64,000 nucleotides of DNA from Prorocentrum cordatum (GCA_963575745.1 CAUYUJ010009868.1:117110-181109), one strand, 5' to 3'. Shown: positions 52,104 to 61,210, counted from the first letter of the stretch. Translations and numbers: made by a program. Notes: a model not told the origin generated them from the letters alone.

Positions 52104-52309
52104 TCGCCGCAGAAAAGGCAGAGGCAAGCACGTGTTGGCAAGCACGCGGCCAGGTTCAATGCCATGGCTCGCGCGAGCAAGAACGGCGCGCTGAAGCAGT
52201 TCTTAGAGGCTAGCCCGGACCCGCGGTATCGGACAAGCGTTGTTCCCATCCCCGACAACCAGGAGAGCGCGGACCAGCCGCCGCCCCTGCAGTGACCTAG
52301 GGCTGAGCT

Positions 52310-52620
52310 CGCTGGGCGACCTAGCGCAATGCGCTGTGCTGCCTGCGCTGCGATGCAAGAGCGCAGCACAGGAAAAATGGCATGGCCTTCCCAGCGCTTT
52401 GCGCTGTACTCCTAACCCCATCCCTCCCCAGCGCACTGCGCTGTACTCCTAAGCTCTGCGCTCCTAGGCTTAGTCCCTGACGACGGCGACGAGGAAAGGG
52501 GCGCGGAGGAGCGAAGGGGTGGCGGACATTGGGAGGAGGTCAGACGAGGAAGAGCTAGAGCTCGGAGGACAGCGCAACGCGCTCGGGATCGCAGGATCGG
52601 ACATGAAGGGCCCATGCAGG
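52310..52620. repeat. Palindromic GCGC repeats, cluster 2
   Basis: AGCGCAATGCGCT (52323), AGCGCTTTGCGCT (52393), AGCGCACTGCGCT (52430) and AGCGCAACGCGCT (52571) belong to the same palindrome family as at 48425. No gene lies between 52104 and 52843. A G-run is at 52652-52672. Confidence 0.75.
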
Positions 52621-52843
52621 CTAAGCGCTAAACGCTAAGCACCAAGCGCTACGGGGAGGGGGGGGGGGGGGGGCTCCGAGCGGACCGCCCGCGGAGATGG
52701 CCGCCGCGAGCTTGGCGAGGGCCCTTCTCCCCGCTGACGAAAACGTCAGTCGTTATTAATTACAGCGCGTGCGCCGCAGCAACTGCGCAGAAATTTGCCA
52801 CCCAGTGCTGCGCTGAACTCTGGTTGCCCTACGATCGTGCTGC

Positions 52844-54568
52844 TCAGGCGGCTGCCCGATCGCTCAGAACATCAGCGTCGCTCGAGTCTGAGGGGCGGGC
52901 GGGCTGGATCACTTGCGCCCGTCTGCCACCCACTTCTTCGCTGCCGTCTGCGCCTCGGCCAACGCGTTGAACTTGCGGCCTGTCGAAGGACTTCCCCATC
53001 TGAAACCCCTGTTCAAGCGCCCCCCGCCCTTCTTCGGGGCGCGCGCTTGCAATTTGCCCCTCGAATTCATTTGGAAAAAGCGCCTTGAACGACTCGAGGG
53101 GCAGCGCCTTTGCTCCCGCTGGTGCTGCGCCTACTTTAGTAGGCTTGTCAGACTTCCCAGGGGTCTGCTGCTTACCCTTGGCCTTGGCCGACTTGCCTGG
53201 GGTCTTGGTGACAGGCTCGCCTTGATATTTTGACGCCCCTTGAGTCTTTCTCTTGGCCGCTGCCGCTGCAGTTGCCCCCTCGCTCTTCGCCTTACTTTGA
53301 GTATTGCTCTTGGTCGCTGCCGCTGCAGCTGCCACTCCACTCTTCGCCGCGCCTTCCTGAGCCTTCGCCTTCTCCTCCTCCTCCACTCTCGCCCTCGCCG
53401 CCGCGAGCTTCCCCCCCTCTTTCGCCTTCGCCTTCGCAATCTTCGCCTCCAGCTTTCTCTGCGCGCCCCTCTTGCCCATTGGGCCCGGCAGATCAAGCGT
53501 CGAGGTTCCCGGCGTCGCAGACGTCGCAGGCGGCGGCGTAGCGGGCGCAGCTGCAGCAGCGCTCCCTGCAGTGGCCGCACCGCCGTTGCCGCCTGCAGCG
53601 CTCGCGGCGCCGCAGGCATTGCCGTCGACGCCGCCGCCTGCAGCAGCGCCCGCAGCGCCGCAGGCGCTGCCGTTCGCTGCGCGCGCGCGGCTCTCCTCGA
53701 GATCGCCTTCGCCAGCGAGGGGCAGGGGCTGGGGGCTTGCGCTGCGACCCCGCTTCATGCCGCTGTAGCTTCTGAGCTGCGTTCGCCCGTCTTCGATGGG
53801 CAGCCGCCGCTCGCCGCGCGCGGGGAAATAGCGGCCGAACTCAGACTCGCAGCGCAGGCGCTTGCTGTCGGAGGACTGCCTCCCCATCATCACTGCCTCC
53901 AGTCGGCGATCCTGCCGTCCGTTCTGCCGCTGGAGCTCAGCTGAGAAACTGAAGGGGGGCATCTTAATCTGTTGGTGCAGAGCGCCGCCAGGCAAGCACA
54001 GCGTCGGCGTCGACTCCGATGCTGATTTGTGCAGCGTTGGCATGTTGCCGCTGCTGTTGAACGTGTTCGCCAGCGTCTCGATCATAGCGGGGCCTAGCAT
54101 GCTCGCAACTGGCGCCGCCCCGTCGGCGCAGGCTCGGGCAGGCGTCGCGGGGTGCTGCCGAGCGAAAAATTCGGGGAGCGTTGCAGGGTTTCGATGAACT
54201 CGAGGGGGTCCTTCGCCTTCCGCACGTATGCCAACCGAGCTAACCTGATTGAGCGCGTCCAATGTTGAAACCTTCTTATCGTGACTGATTGGTCGGCGCA
54301 TGTCTTCTGCGAGCATCAGCAAGCGCGATGTCAGCAAGCGTTTGGTCCCCTCCGTGGGGGATTTTGCCCTTATGGCAAGCGTGCGCCCGAAGGAAATTGA
54401 CCGGACTTCATTCGGTCGCCCGGCCTCCCGCGTGGCGTTCCACTCCGCGTCCGTGAAGTAGCCGAACACGGCAGAGAAGTCTTGCATCGGGGACAGCGGC
54501 TTCCGCTCCGTCTTGTTCTTGATGGCGCTCTTCGCGGCGGCCTTCAGCGACTCGACCACTGGAGCCAT
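52844..54568 (-). CDS. Hypothetical Ala/Lys-rich protein (574 aa)
   Basis: One long minus-strand frame. The first ATG after the last upstream stop is at 54568. The same frame is also open upstream from an ATG at 54766 (MAEDLKRKLQTRLGATK) but is broken by a TAG at 54703-54701, so a longer product is possible if that stop is a recent mutation or lies in an intron. Residues about 1-180 look folded (SPMQDFSAVFGYFTDAEWNA, TSRLLMLAEDMRRPISHDKK). Then come Gly/Ala-rich repeats (NGSACGAAGAAAGGG). A basic segment follows (QRKLEAKIAKAKAKEGGKLA, KTPGKSAKAKGKQQTPGKSD), which could bind nucleic acid. The end is ALPLESFKALFPNEFEGQI and a short Gly/Arg tail. No family recognised. Confidence 0.5.
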   Translation of the reverse strand: MAPVVESLKAAAKSAIKNKTERKPLSPMQDFSAVFGYFTDAEWNATREAGRPNEVRSISFGRTLAIRAKSPTEGTKRLLTSRLLMLAEDMRRPISHDKKVSTLDALNQVSSVGIRAEGEGPPRVHRNPATLPEFFARQHPATPARACADGAAPVASMLGPAMIETLANTFNSSGNMPTLHKSASESTPTLCLPGGALHQQIKMPPFSFSAELQRQNGRQDRRLEAVMMGRQSSDSKRLRCESEFGRYFPARGERRLPIEDGRTQLRSYSGMKRGRSASPQPLPLAGEGDLEESRARAANGSACGAAGAAAGGGVDGNACGAASAAGGNGGAATAGSAAAAAPATPPPATSATPGTSTLDLPGPMGKRGAQRKLEAKIAKAKAKEGGKLAAARARVEEEEKAKAQEGAAKSGVAAAAAATKSNTQSKAKSEGATAAAAAKRKTQGASKYQGEPVTKTPGKSAKAKGKQQTPGKSDKPTKVGAAPAGAKALPLESFKALFPNEFEGQIASARPEEGRGALEQGFQMGKSFDRPQVQRVGRGADGSEEVGGRRAQVIQPARPSDSSDADVLSDRAAA

Positions 54569-54929
54569 ATCATTTTCAGCGAAGCTCACCGCTGACGCGA
54601 GCGCACTCAAATCTGCCGCATCTGTCGCACTCAGGGCGGTCGTCGTCGCGCTCGCGGCCGCCTGGGTCCCTGGCGAGGTGGCGCGCGCAGATGCTGAAGC
54701 CTATTTCGGCCGCATCTTGGTCGCCCCGAGGCGGGTCTGCAGCTTTCTTTTCAGATCCTCGGCCATGGCTTGTCCAGGGCGTTGAGGAGAGTGCCCGCGC
54801 GGCGCAGCAGTGGAGAACGCGGGCCGCGGGCCCCGCCGAAAACGGGCCGCGGGCCCCGCCGCAAAACGGGTCGCGCGGCAGCGCTCGCTCGCTCGAGCCA
54901 AAACGGCTCGGCAGCGCGCGCGCGCGACT

Positions 54930-55395
54930 GGAGGACAGCGCTATGCGCTAAAGTGGGCAGCGCTATGCGCTTATGCGTGGGGACTTATGCGCGGTATGAG
55001 TGCGAGAGGACAGCGTTGGGCGTTCGTGCGCGGGGACAGCGCAAGCTGGGGCGCCATGCGCGTGAGAAGCATAATTCTATTTCGAGCGCGAAGCGTTTGG
55101 TTGATGAAAGTGCGAAGCGCGTGCTTGAAATGCAAAATGGAGCGCGGCGCGCTTGATGACAGCGCGAAGCGCGTGATTGAATTCAAGCTGGAGCGCAAAG
55201 CGCTTGGTTGACATGAGTGCGTGAGAGCGCGAAGCGCAATATTGAATTAGATCTGGGGCGCGACGCGCTTGGTTGGAAGGGGCGTGAAGCGCGTGGTTGA
55301 ATTCAAACCAGAGCGCAACGCGCGTGCATGCAGTAAGCAAAGACGTAATCGCGAAGCGCATGCCTGACTTCAGTCTGGAGCGCTGCGCGTTTATA
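54930..55395. repeat. Palindromic GCGC repeats, cluster 3
   Basis: AGCGCTATGCGCT occurs at 54937 and 54959. A looser series follows, of the form GAGCGCGAAGCGCGT-(n)-TTGAATTCAA, about 45-50 bp apart, to about 55390. An AT-rich palindrome (TATATAATTAATTATATA) lies at about 55392. Confidence 0.8.
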
Positions 55396-55552
55396 TATAA
55401 TTAATTATATATGCTAGGAAATGAGAACTGCACGGTTGAAGTTAGCGACGTTAGGTTTGAGAGTGGTTGGAGTTCGTTTTAATGGTCGAGGATAGTTTGC
55501 CACAAACCAAGAGACTGGAACGCTAACTTCCACATCTGTAACTTGAGTGCCA

Positions 55553-55594
55553 CAAGAGCAACATAACTTCCATGACTATGATCTGATGATATCA
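55553..55594 (-). repeat. 42-bp inverted repeat, right copy
   Basis: Reverse complement of 46669-46710 with about three mismatches. On the minus strand it is the 3' end of a Gly-rich open frame that ends SSDHSHGSYVALVALKLQ and then WKLAFQSLGLWQ. Confidence 0.85.
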
Positions 55595-55701
55595 GCGGGC
55601 CGTGGGCGTCGCCCGAGGGCCCGCCGCCTCCGGCCGGGCAGCCGCCCGCGCCCAGTGGCCCGCCTCCTCCAGCAGAGCCGCCGCCTAAGGCTGCGCCGCG
55701 G

Positions 55702-56646
55702 ATGGCGCGGGCGGAAACTTCAACGTCGGCTCCGTCTACTTCGTCGGCGGGGCCGCCGCCGCCAGCGGCGCCCCCTCCGCCTGCGCGCGCGCCGCCATCG
55801 CAGACGCAGGCTCCGCCAGCCAGCCCGCCCCCGAAGCGTTTGCCGCCCAGGACGTCGGGGTGTGCGGGGTCGCCGTGGGCCGCTGGGCCACGCTGGCAGT
55901 ATGGGGGCGGCGTCTCCTCGAGCTCAGCAAGCGCAAGAGGAACGCAGGGCCCCGGGGCGCCGCTGGAGCTAAGTCCGGCTATGCCAGCGGGACAGCGGAC
56001 AGCAGCGCCTTCGGCGTCGCTTTGCACCGAGGACAAACGCACCATAATGCGATCGAGCACCAGCGTGAACGGCGCTTGGGGGTCGGTGCAGCTGAGCGCC
56101 ATCAAAGATGCAAGACGAGGGGGCGAGGGTCAATTTTCCGTTCGCGTCGTGACAGCGGTCGTGATGCCGTCGGATCACTATGTCATGCTTGCCCGGGGAT
56201 TGACGACCTGGATGGTGGAGCTTGTCAATGTGGCGGTCGCCCCTCGCGCCGAGCACGGGTCGTCCGTTCAGACGCGTGCAACCTATTCGGCGCTCGTCGA
56301 GATGAGTGGACTCCGCGCCGGGTTCGTCGGCCAGAAAATCTTCGACCACGCGAGGAGAAACGCGCCGACTGAGAACTGGTACTATGCCGCTGTGGAGTGC
56401 CAGTGGAAGAACAAACGCTCGTTCCCCGACATCAGCGTGATGCTGCTTTCGGACTCGACAGCGATATCCCATGAAGCACATGGTGAAAAACAGCCTGAGG
56501 GGGCGAAGACTCTCCTTCGAATGAGCTCACATCGCCAAACCGCTGGGTGCTATGCGTGCTGCCAGGGCGGCGCTACCCCCCGACCATCTCGACCTTGGGG
56601 GGCCATCAAAGGGAGAACAACTTCGACAGCCAAAACATTTTCATGA
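55702..56646 (+). CDS. Orphan ORF A of a plus-strand chain
   Basis: 314 codons from an ATG. The first ~75 residues are Pro/Ala-rich (SAGPPPPAAPPPPARAPPSQ). After that the protein looks folded: TIMRSSTSVNGAWGSVQLSA, GQFSVRVVTAVVMPSDHYVM, TTWMVELVNVAVAPRAE, ENWYYAAVECQWKNKRSFPD. It passes by frame change near 56540 into ORF B. No family recognised. The balanced composition makes it more credible than repeat-derived frames. Confidence 0.45.
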   Translation: MARAETSTSAPSTSSAGPPPPAAPPPPARAPPSQTQAPPASPPPKRLPPRTSGCAGSPWAAGPRWQYGGGVSSSSASARGTQGPGAPLELSPAMPAGQRTAAPSASLCTEDKRTIMRSSTSVNGAWGSVQLSAIKDARRGGEGQFSVRVVTAVVMPSDHYVMLARGLTTWMVELVNVAVAPRAEHGSSVQTRATYSALVEMSGLRAGFVGQKIFDHARRNAPTENWYYAAVECQWKNKRSFPDISVMLLSDSTAISHEAHGEKQPEGAKTLLRMSSHRQTAGCYACCQGGATPRPSRPWGAIKGRTTSTAKTFS

Positions 56647-57866
56647 AAGACACTGGATTCCGGTGCGGCGTATTTCTGTGGAGTGGGAAAGGTCTGGTGT
56701 TCGGCAGCGACGACAGGCGCTTGCGCGGCGCGGCGCCAGGGGCTGATATTCAGCTGTTCTTTTATATGGAGACGGGGCTGGTGGAGCAAGTTAAGCAGCC
56801 GGTGGACATGCAGGCTGAATGCGCCCAAAGGTACCATGCCTACATGGTGGTCCTGGGGCTGGGCGATGCTCAGTCCTGGGGGGTCCTTCCTACTGGCGCA
56901 AAATTTGTCGCCTGGAACGCGCTTGCCAGCCGAGCCGCCGCCGTTGCGATCAACGCTATCATATTTTGGGAAGAAGCTGGAGCTCCTTGCAGAATGTTAC
57001 GGGTGCGAGGATCGGAGCTGCACGAGGAAGGCGAACGCCAGATCGGCGACCCGCGGCTTTTCGCGGTGAGCCCTGGTCATCCAGACGTGAGGGGCATGGC
57101 CAGATGCATCGTCGCCGCCTACGAGGTTTGCGTCGAGGTAAATGCCAGGCCAGGGGAAAGACCCAGAGTTGGTACTGCCTGCGCCGACGAGGAGAAGCAG
57201 AGGGGAACTAAGCCTGCCCGCCCGAGGCGGGTTGAATGCGTCGTCCAACGTGCGCCTTACAGTGAGTATGTACTTCAAAAATTAGCGAATTTTGAGTTCG
57301 ATTCCCTCCTCCCTTTCAGCCTCCAGGACACCCCTTTGTTGCCCGTGCTAGCGCGCGTGGGCGCGTGTCTTGCGAGGTTCGCAGACGGGATCAAGGAGAA
57401 AGGCGCAGCTGCGAGGTTGCCGTGGGAAGACGTGCCGGTATACGCTCTTTCCCACGGCGATCGCGTCTCTTCTCCAGCAATGTTGCCTGAGGGTGAGCTC
57501 GCGCTCCGTGAGATAACGCGCGGCGACAGGGTGAATCGGTGCGTGGTAGCGTTGCTGTTGGCGGGCGAAGTAGCTGCGCGTGATCGTTTGATAGTCCACA
57601 CTGGAGGGGCTGGAGCTGGCTATCCCAGCGACGCCCCGAAAACGCTGAACAAGAGCCTTGTCGAATACTGGAAAACATGCAAGACTCTTTGCTCGAGAAC
57701 TCTGGCTTCCGCAATGTGGATAGACGCGACGAGGTCAACCCGACGTGCAACATCGACGGGGGAGCCGTTGTTTGTCCTAGCGCCTTCGAGTCGAGCCAGT
57801 CACACCAGAAGCCGATCATTATCGGGCCTGGTACGATCGAGACAACCAAGAACAAGGGTAAGCTGA
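56643..57866 (+). CDS. Orphan ORF B of a plus-strand chain
   Basis: The open frame runs from 56547, and its first ATG is at 56643. Segments include FRCGVFLWSGKGLVFGSDDR, DIQLFFYMETGLVEQVKQPV, FVAWNALASRAAAVAINAII, DVRGMARCIVAAYEVCVEVN, YSEYVLQKLANFEFDSLLPF and NRCVVALLLAGEVAARDRLI. It overlaps ORF A by a few codons in another frame, so the two may be one gene split by an intron or indel. The last ~60 residues are Arg/Ser-rich and are probably out of phase with ORF C. Not recognised. Confidence 0.45.
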   Translation: MKDTGFRCGVFLWSGKGLVFGSDDRRLRGAAPGADIQLFFYMETGLVEQVKQPVDMQAECAQRYHAYMVVLGLGDAQSWGVLPTGAKFVAWNALASRAAAVAINAIIFWEEAGAPCRMLRVRGSELHEEGERQIGDPRLFAVSPGHPDVRGMARCIVAAYEVCVEVNARPGERPRVGTACADEEKQRGTKPARPRRVECVVQRAPYSEYVLQKLANFEFDSLLPFSLQDTPLLPVLARVGACLARFADGIKEKGAAARLPWEDVPVYALSHGDRVSSPAMLPEGELALREITRGDRVNRCVVALLLAGEVAARDRLIVHTGGAGAGYPSDAPKTLNKSLVEYWKTCKTLCSRTLASAMWIDATRSTRRATSTGEPLFVLAPSSRASHTRSRSLSGLVRSRQPRTRVS

Positions 57867-58195
57867 TCGGCAGAGAGGTCCCCCGCGATAGTCATATGGA
57901 ACACCAGTTGCTACTGTCATGTGTTCCATCGATGCCCAAGGGTCTGGGCCGTGAGCAGATGCCGGGCGATGTCTCGCATCAGCGATGCGGCGCGCCCACT
58001 GGCGCGAAGGCCTGGCTGGCAGCAGCGATTCGACGCGCCTGCTGCCCGTCGCCTACCAAACAGCACCTCGCCCGATCAGTAATTAATTGGCTGAGTGCGA
58101 GGCGTCTGTGCATGGGTGACAACGGCATGCCAGGGCCGCCATGCGATTTTTTGAATTATCCCAGTGCGACCCTACCTTGGAGTTGGAACCCTTAG
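57677..58195 (+). CDS. Orphan ORF C of a plus-strand chain
   Basis: 172 codons, overlapping the end of ORF B in another frame. It reads SLLENSGFRNVDRRDEVNPT, FESSQSHQKPIIIGPGTIET and EVPRDSHMEHQLLLSCVPSM, and ends PSATLPWSWNP before a stop at 58195. A frameshift near 57700 would join it to ORF B. The GCTAAA satellite starts about 25 bp after its stop. Confidence 0.4.
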   Translation: MQDSLLENSGFRNVDRRDEVNPTCNIDGGAVVCPSAFESSQSHQKPIIIGPGTIETTKNKGKLIGREVPRDSHMEHQLLLSCVPSMPKGLGREQMPGDVSHQRCGAPTGAKAWLAAAIRRACCPSPTKQHLARSVINWLSARRLCMGDNGMPGPPCDFLNYPSATLPWSWNP

Positions 58196-58221
58196 GAAAG
58201 CAGCATTCGTAGTAACAGTAA

Positions 58222-58690
58222 CGCTAAGCTAAAGCTAAGCTAAAGCTAAGCTAAAGCTGAGCCACAGCTAAGCTAAAGCTAAGCTAAAGCTAAGCTGAAG
58301 CTAAAGCTAAGCTAAAGCTAAAGCTAAGCTAAAGCTAAGCTAAAGCTGAGCAGCAGCTAAGCTAAAGCTAAGCTACAGCGAAGCTGCAGCTAAGCTAAAG
58401 CTAAGCCAAAGCTCAACTAAAGCTAAGCTAAAGCTAAGCTAAAGCTAAGCTAAAGCTAAGCTGCAGCTAAGCTGCAGCTAAGCTCAAGCTAAGCTCAAGC
58501 TAAGCTAAAGCTAAAGCTAAACGCTAAACGTTAAGCGAAAAGCTAAGCGAAGCGCTAAGCGAAACGCTAAGCTAAAGCTAAGTTGCAGCTAAGCTAAAGC
58601 TAAGCTAAAAAGAAGCTAAAGCTAAAGCTAAAGCTAAAGCTAAAGCTAAAGCTAAAGCTAACGCTAAAGCTAAAGCTAAAGCTAAAGCTC
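58222..58690. repeat. GCTAA/GCTAAA satellite
   Basis: About 470 bp of GCTAAGCTAAAGCTAAGC-type repeats (mixed 5- and 6-bp steps, often 11 bp together), with occasional GCTGCAG variants and a pure GCTAAA run at 58612-58688. It is not a telomere repeat. Confidence 0.97.
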
Positions 58691-58740
58691 CCAGGGGACT
58701 GGGGGGAACCGCTCCCAGGGGACTGGGGGAACCGCCCGGG
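58691..58740. repeat. Direct duplication of a ~24-bp unit
   Basis: GCTCCCAGGGGACTGGGGG followed by AACC, twice in tandem right after the GCTAAA satellite. Confidence 0.85.
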
Positions 58741-58828
58741 GCGCTTTCCACTGCCCGGCCCCTTTAAGCTAAGAGAGTAAGAACCCCTCTAGGCAGAGCC
58801 TAGGTAGGGAATAAAAATTACCGAGCTT

Positions 58829-59189
58829 GTGGTTGATGTTCAGCCAGAACGCGCCAGCGCCACCGTGCCGTTCGATCTTCCGCTCAGTCTCGTGCGCGCA
58901 CAAGACAACGGGGGGTGGGAGTTCTACTCGCGCGCGATCAACATCAACAGGCTCGGTGCAGTCCTCGACGCGGGCGTCTTCGTTGCTTCCGAGGAGCGAG
59001 ACGGAGGAATACCGAGGCATTATTGCATTTTCCAACGTTCCTGCGGAAGGTGTGCGCGCCTTCGAGGATCCCATGGGCGCCCCATGGCAGCGCGCCATGT
59101 ACTCCGGCGCGGCCGAGCTCTTCAGCGACGGGCTGGCGGTGACGTGCGACTCTCAGATTCTGGCTCCGCCTTCGAAGCCCTACGGTGAA
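58829..59189 (+). pseudogene. Orphan ORF D, frameshifted
   Basis: The plus strand reads SATVPFDLPLSLVRAQDNGG and WEFYSRAININRLGAVLDAG, FVASEERDGG, and then, after a frame change near 59010, YRGIIAFSNVPAEGVRAFED, PMGAPWQRAMYSGAAELFSD and GLAVTCDSQILAPPSKPYG. The pieces make one plausible protein interrupted by a frameshift. At about 59190 it gives way to an antisense helicase fragment. Family not recognised. Confidence 0.4.
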
Positions 59190-59625
59190 TCTCACCTCCA
59201 TGCCCACGTGCGCTGGGAGAACTCGTCTCGCAAGGGTTTGGCACGTTCAGCAGCCTTTTGCAAGCCTCCACTGTTTCCTGTGGTGTGCCGCAGGAGACGC
59301 CCTCGTCCTTTGACTGCAGGAAGACCAGCGGCACGCCCATGGCGCGAGAGTCGACCATGGTCCGGCGAGACATCCATCGGCACAGCGTATTCCAGTACCA
59401 GGCCATCCCGAATCCGGTCGCAAACTTCTCTTCGTCGTGCCTCGGGTCCCTCACTCCGGTCGTGCAGTCGGTGGCGACCCGAGCCTGGAAAGTTGCCCAG
59501 ACGTAGTCGGGGATCCGTCGCGCGTGGCGCATGCAGGCGAGGAGCTCGATCAGCGGGTCGCCCGGCCTGAAGCGCTTGGTGCCCTTCAGCTCGATCACCA
59601 GATCCAGGAGATTCGCGACAGCAGG
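59190..59625 (-). pseudogene. Pif1/Helitron-like helicase fragment, antisense to its neighbours
   Basis: The minus strand reads NLLDLVIELKGTKRFRPGDP, LIELLACMRHARRIPDYVWA, then DPRHDEEKFATGFGMAWYWN, TLCRWMSRRTMVDSRAMGVP, LVFLQSKDE and, further on, LLNVPNP. After a small shift, AHVGMEVRFTV follows. This is the C-terminal region that, in my memory, recurs in dinoflagellate Pif1/Helitron-like helicases (ELKGTKRF...PL...CMR...LLNVPNP...HVGM). The ATPase Walker motifs are absent. Only about 130 residues remain, so it is a fragment, with plus-strand orphan ORFs on both sides. Confidence 0.55.
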
Positions 59626-60043
59626 GGAACTGCTTATCGAACGCTTCCGTGCACTTGCTGTCGAAAGTGGACTGCCTATGCATTGGGGAACAGGACTGGA
59701 GACATACCAGTTCTATAGAGAGTACAATGCACGTCCCGACGCGAACGCCCTGGTCCGCGTCGACAGGGTGCTGGAGCTCGAGATGAACAACATCATCCCG
59801 GCAAAGGTGGGGGTGGATAGCCGCTGGATGAAATATTCGATCGGGGACTTCACAACCGACAAGTTGATGAACCACCTGGCTCGTGAGAGGGTGGTGACAT
59901 TGGCCGAGGAGACATCGCGCCTGATCCAGGCGCTGACGACCAGGCAGAAGCATATTGTGATGTCTGCAGTGGGGCCCGTTTTGGCGTTTTGGCAGGACGG
60001 TTCCATCAGCGCATTACAGACTTCGTTCGGACCGACAGCGTGA
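59600..60043 (+). CDS. Orphan ORF E of a plus-strand chain
   Basis: In the frame open to 60043 the credible part starts near 59610: GELLIERFRALAVESGLPMH, WGTGLETYQFYREYNARPDA, NALVRVDRVLELEMNNIIPA, KYSIGDFTTDKLMNHLARER, RLIQALTTRQKHIVMSAVGP. It ends SISALQTSFGPTA. The same frame runs upstream to 59531, but that part is antisense to the helicase fragment. Not recognised. Confidence 0.45.
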   Translation, partial: RSRRFATAGELLIERFRALAVESGLPMHWGTGLETYQFYREYNARPDANALVRVDRVLELEMNNIIPAKVGVDSRWMKYSIGDFTTDKLMNHLARERVVTLAEETSRLIQALTTRQKHIVMSAVGPVLAFWQDGSISALQTSFGPTA

Positions 60044-60421
60044 ACATCCACGCTCAGACAGTGGCCTATCGCAAGACCATTCCACCGGGGCAGAAGCGCC
60101 TGCGCTCAAGCTGGGGAGACCTGTGAGCGATGGGGTTCAAGAAGGTCTACTACGCGAATGCTAGAATTCGCTTCCTTTCCAAGGATCTGGATCCGTCTTC
60201 TGCCGCGAAGCCACCGGACCCTCGGGAAGGGACGCCAGTCCATCAACCGCCCTCGATGGATGATGCGAGGCCGTTGACCAGGGACCGCCCAGTGGTGGTA
60301 GTTAATGGGGGTTCTGTCCCGGCTTGAGCAGGTATGCGTCTGTCTTTAACTTGGATGCTACTGTAAGTCGTACAGGGAGGCGCATGTGGGTTTGAAGACG
60401 AGGCCAGCTGTGCTTCAGCCA
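60044..60421 (+). other. No gene seen
   Basis: Short plus-strand frames only (60130-60327, 65 codons). It may contain pieces of the preceding ORF in other frames. Confidence 0.35.
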
Positions 60422-61210
60422 ATGGTTTCATGCGCTTATTGCCACAGACCAGATATTGCGCTGCGCATCGACCTGTGCACTCCCCACCAGCGCGCACATT
60501 CGCGCTGGGCTGACGCACGCAAGTATAGGGCCCCCGCTGAGATCTTGGCCCACGAGGAGGATTTTTCGTGGTGGTGTCAAGCTGAGATCAGCGAGGATGC
60601 GGCGGAGTTGACTGCGGAGACTGACAGTCCGACGCCAGTGTCTGTGGACTCGGATCGCCCCCATAATGAGAGAGGGCAGTCTTCCGCCGCGGGCGTGGAT
60701 GTCGACTCGGGCAGCCCCCAGCATGAGCGAGGGCAGTCTTCCGCCGCGGGCATGGAAGATGGGGCGCAAGGCTATGCCGCGACTTCCCCGCCTGTTCCTT
60801 TGCCCTCGGATGCTGTCCCGCCTGCCCGAGACCGGGGGCCTTTCGAGGGTGCAAAACCCACGCAAGGGCAGCCGCCCGTTGAGAAGGGTCCAGAGCTGGT
60901 CATTCTGGGCGCGTCTGACGAAGAGGACCCACCGCCCCCGGGTGGCCGCGCAGGGCGCCGGGCCCAGGCCACGGTCCAGGGTCTGGCGGGCGGCGAGGAC
61001 GACAAATCAGGCAAATCAGATGAGAGACAGGACGAAGAAGCGGAACATCCAGCCGATGTTATACCGCGTAAGGGCCTGCCAGAGCTGATTCCTCTGGAAG
61101 TGACTCCGACAAGCTTCCTCGCGCTTTCATGTCGGAGTACTTTTGTCTCCGTGGGATTCCGCCGCTGCCAAGAAGGAACATGTTTCGATTTGCGAGTGCA
61201 GCAGAAGTAG
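60422..61210 (+). CDS. Hypothetical acidic protein with a Cys/His N-terminus
   Basis: The frame opens earlier without ATG; the first ATG is at 60422. Residues 1-30 read MVSCAYCHRPDIALRIDLCT and then PHQRAH, a C-x2-C...C-x2-H set that could bind zinc. A helix (ARKYRAPAEILAHEEDFSWW) and an acidic stretch follow. Two near-identical repeats of about 21 residues come next (ERGQSSAAGVDVDSGS type, twice), then Pro-rich and Gly/Arg-rich linkers. The last ~40 residues may be out of frame. Not recognised. The zinc-like start resembles small nucleic-acid-binding modules, but that is weak. Confidence 0.4.
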   Translation: MVSCAYCHRPDIALRIDLCTPHQRAHSRWADARKYRAPAEILAHEEDFSWWCQAEISEDAAELTAETDSPTPVSVDSDRPHNERGQSSAAGVDVDSGSPQHERGQSSAAGMEDGAQGYAATSPPVPLPSDAVPPARDRGPFEGAKPTQGQPPVEKGPELVILGASDEEDPPPPGGRAGRRAQATVQGLAGGEDDKSGKSDERQDEEAEHPADVIPRKGLPELIPLEVTPTSFLALSCRSTFVSVGFRRCQEGTCFDLRVQQK

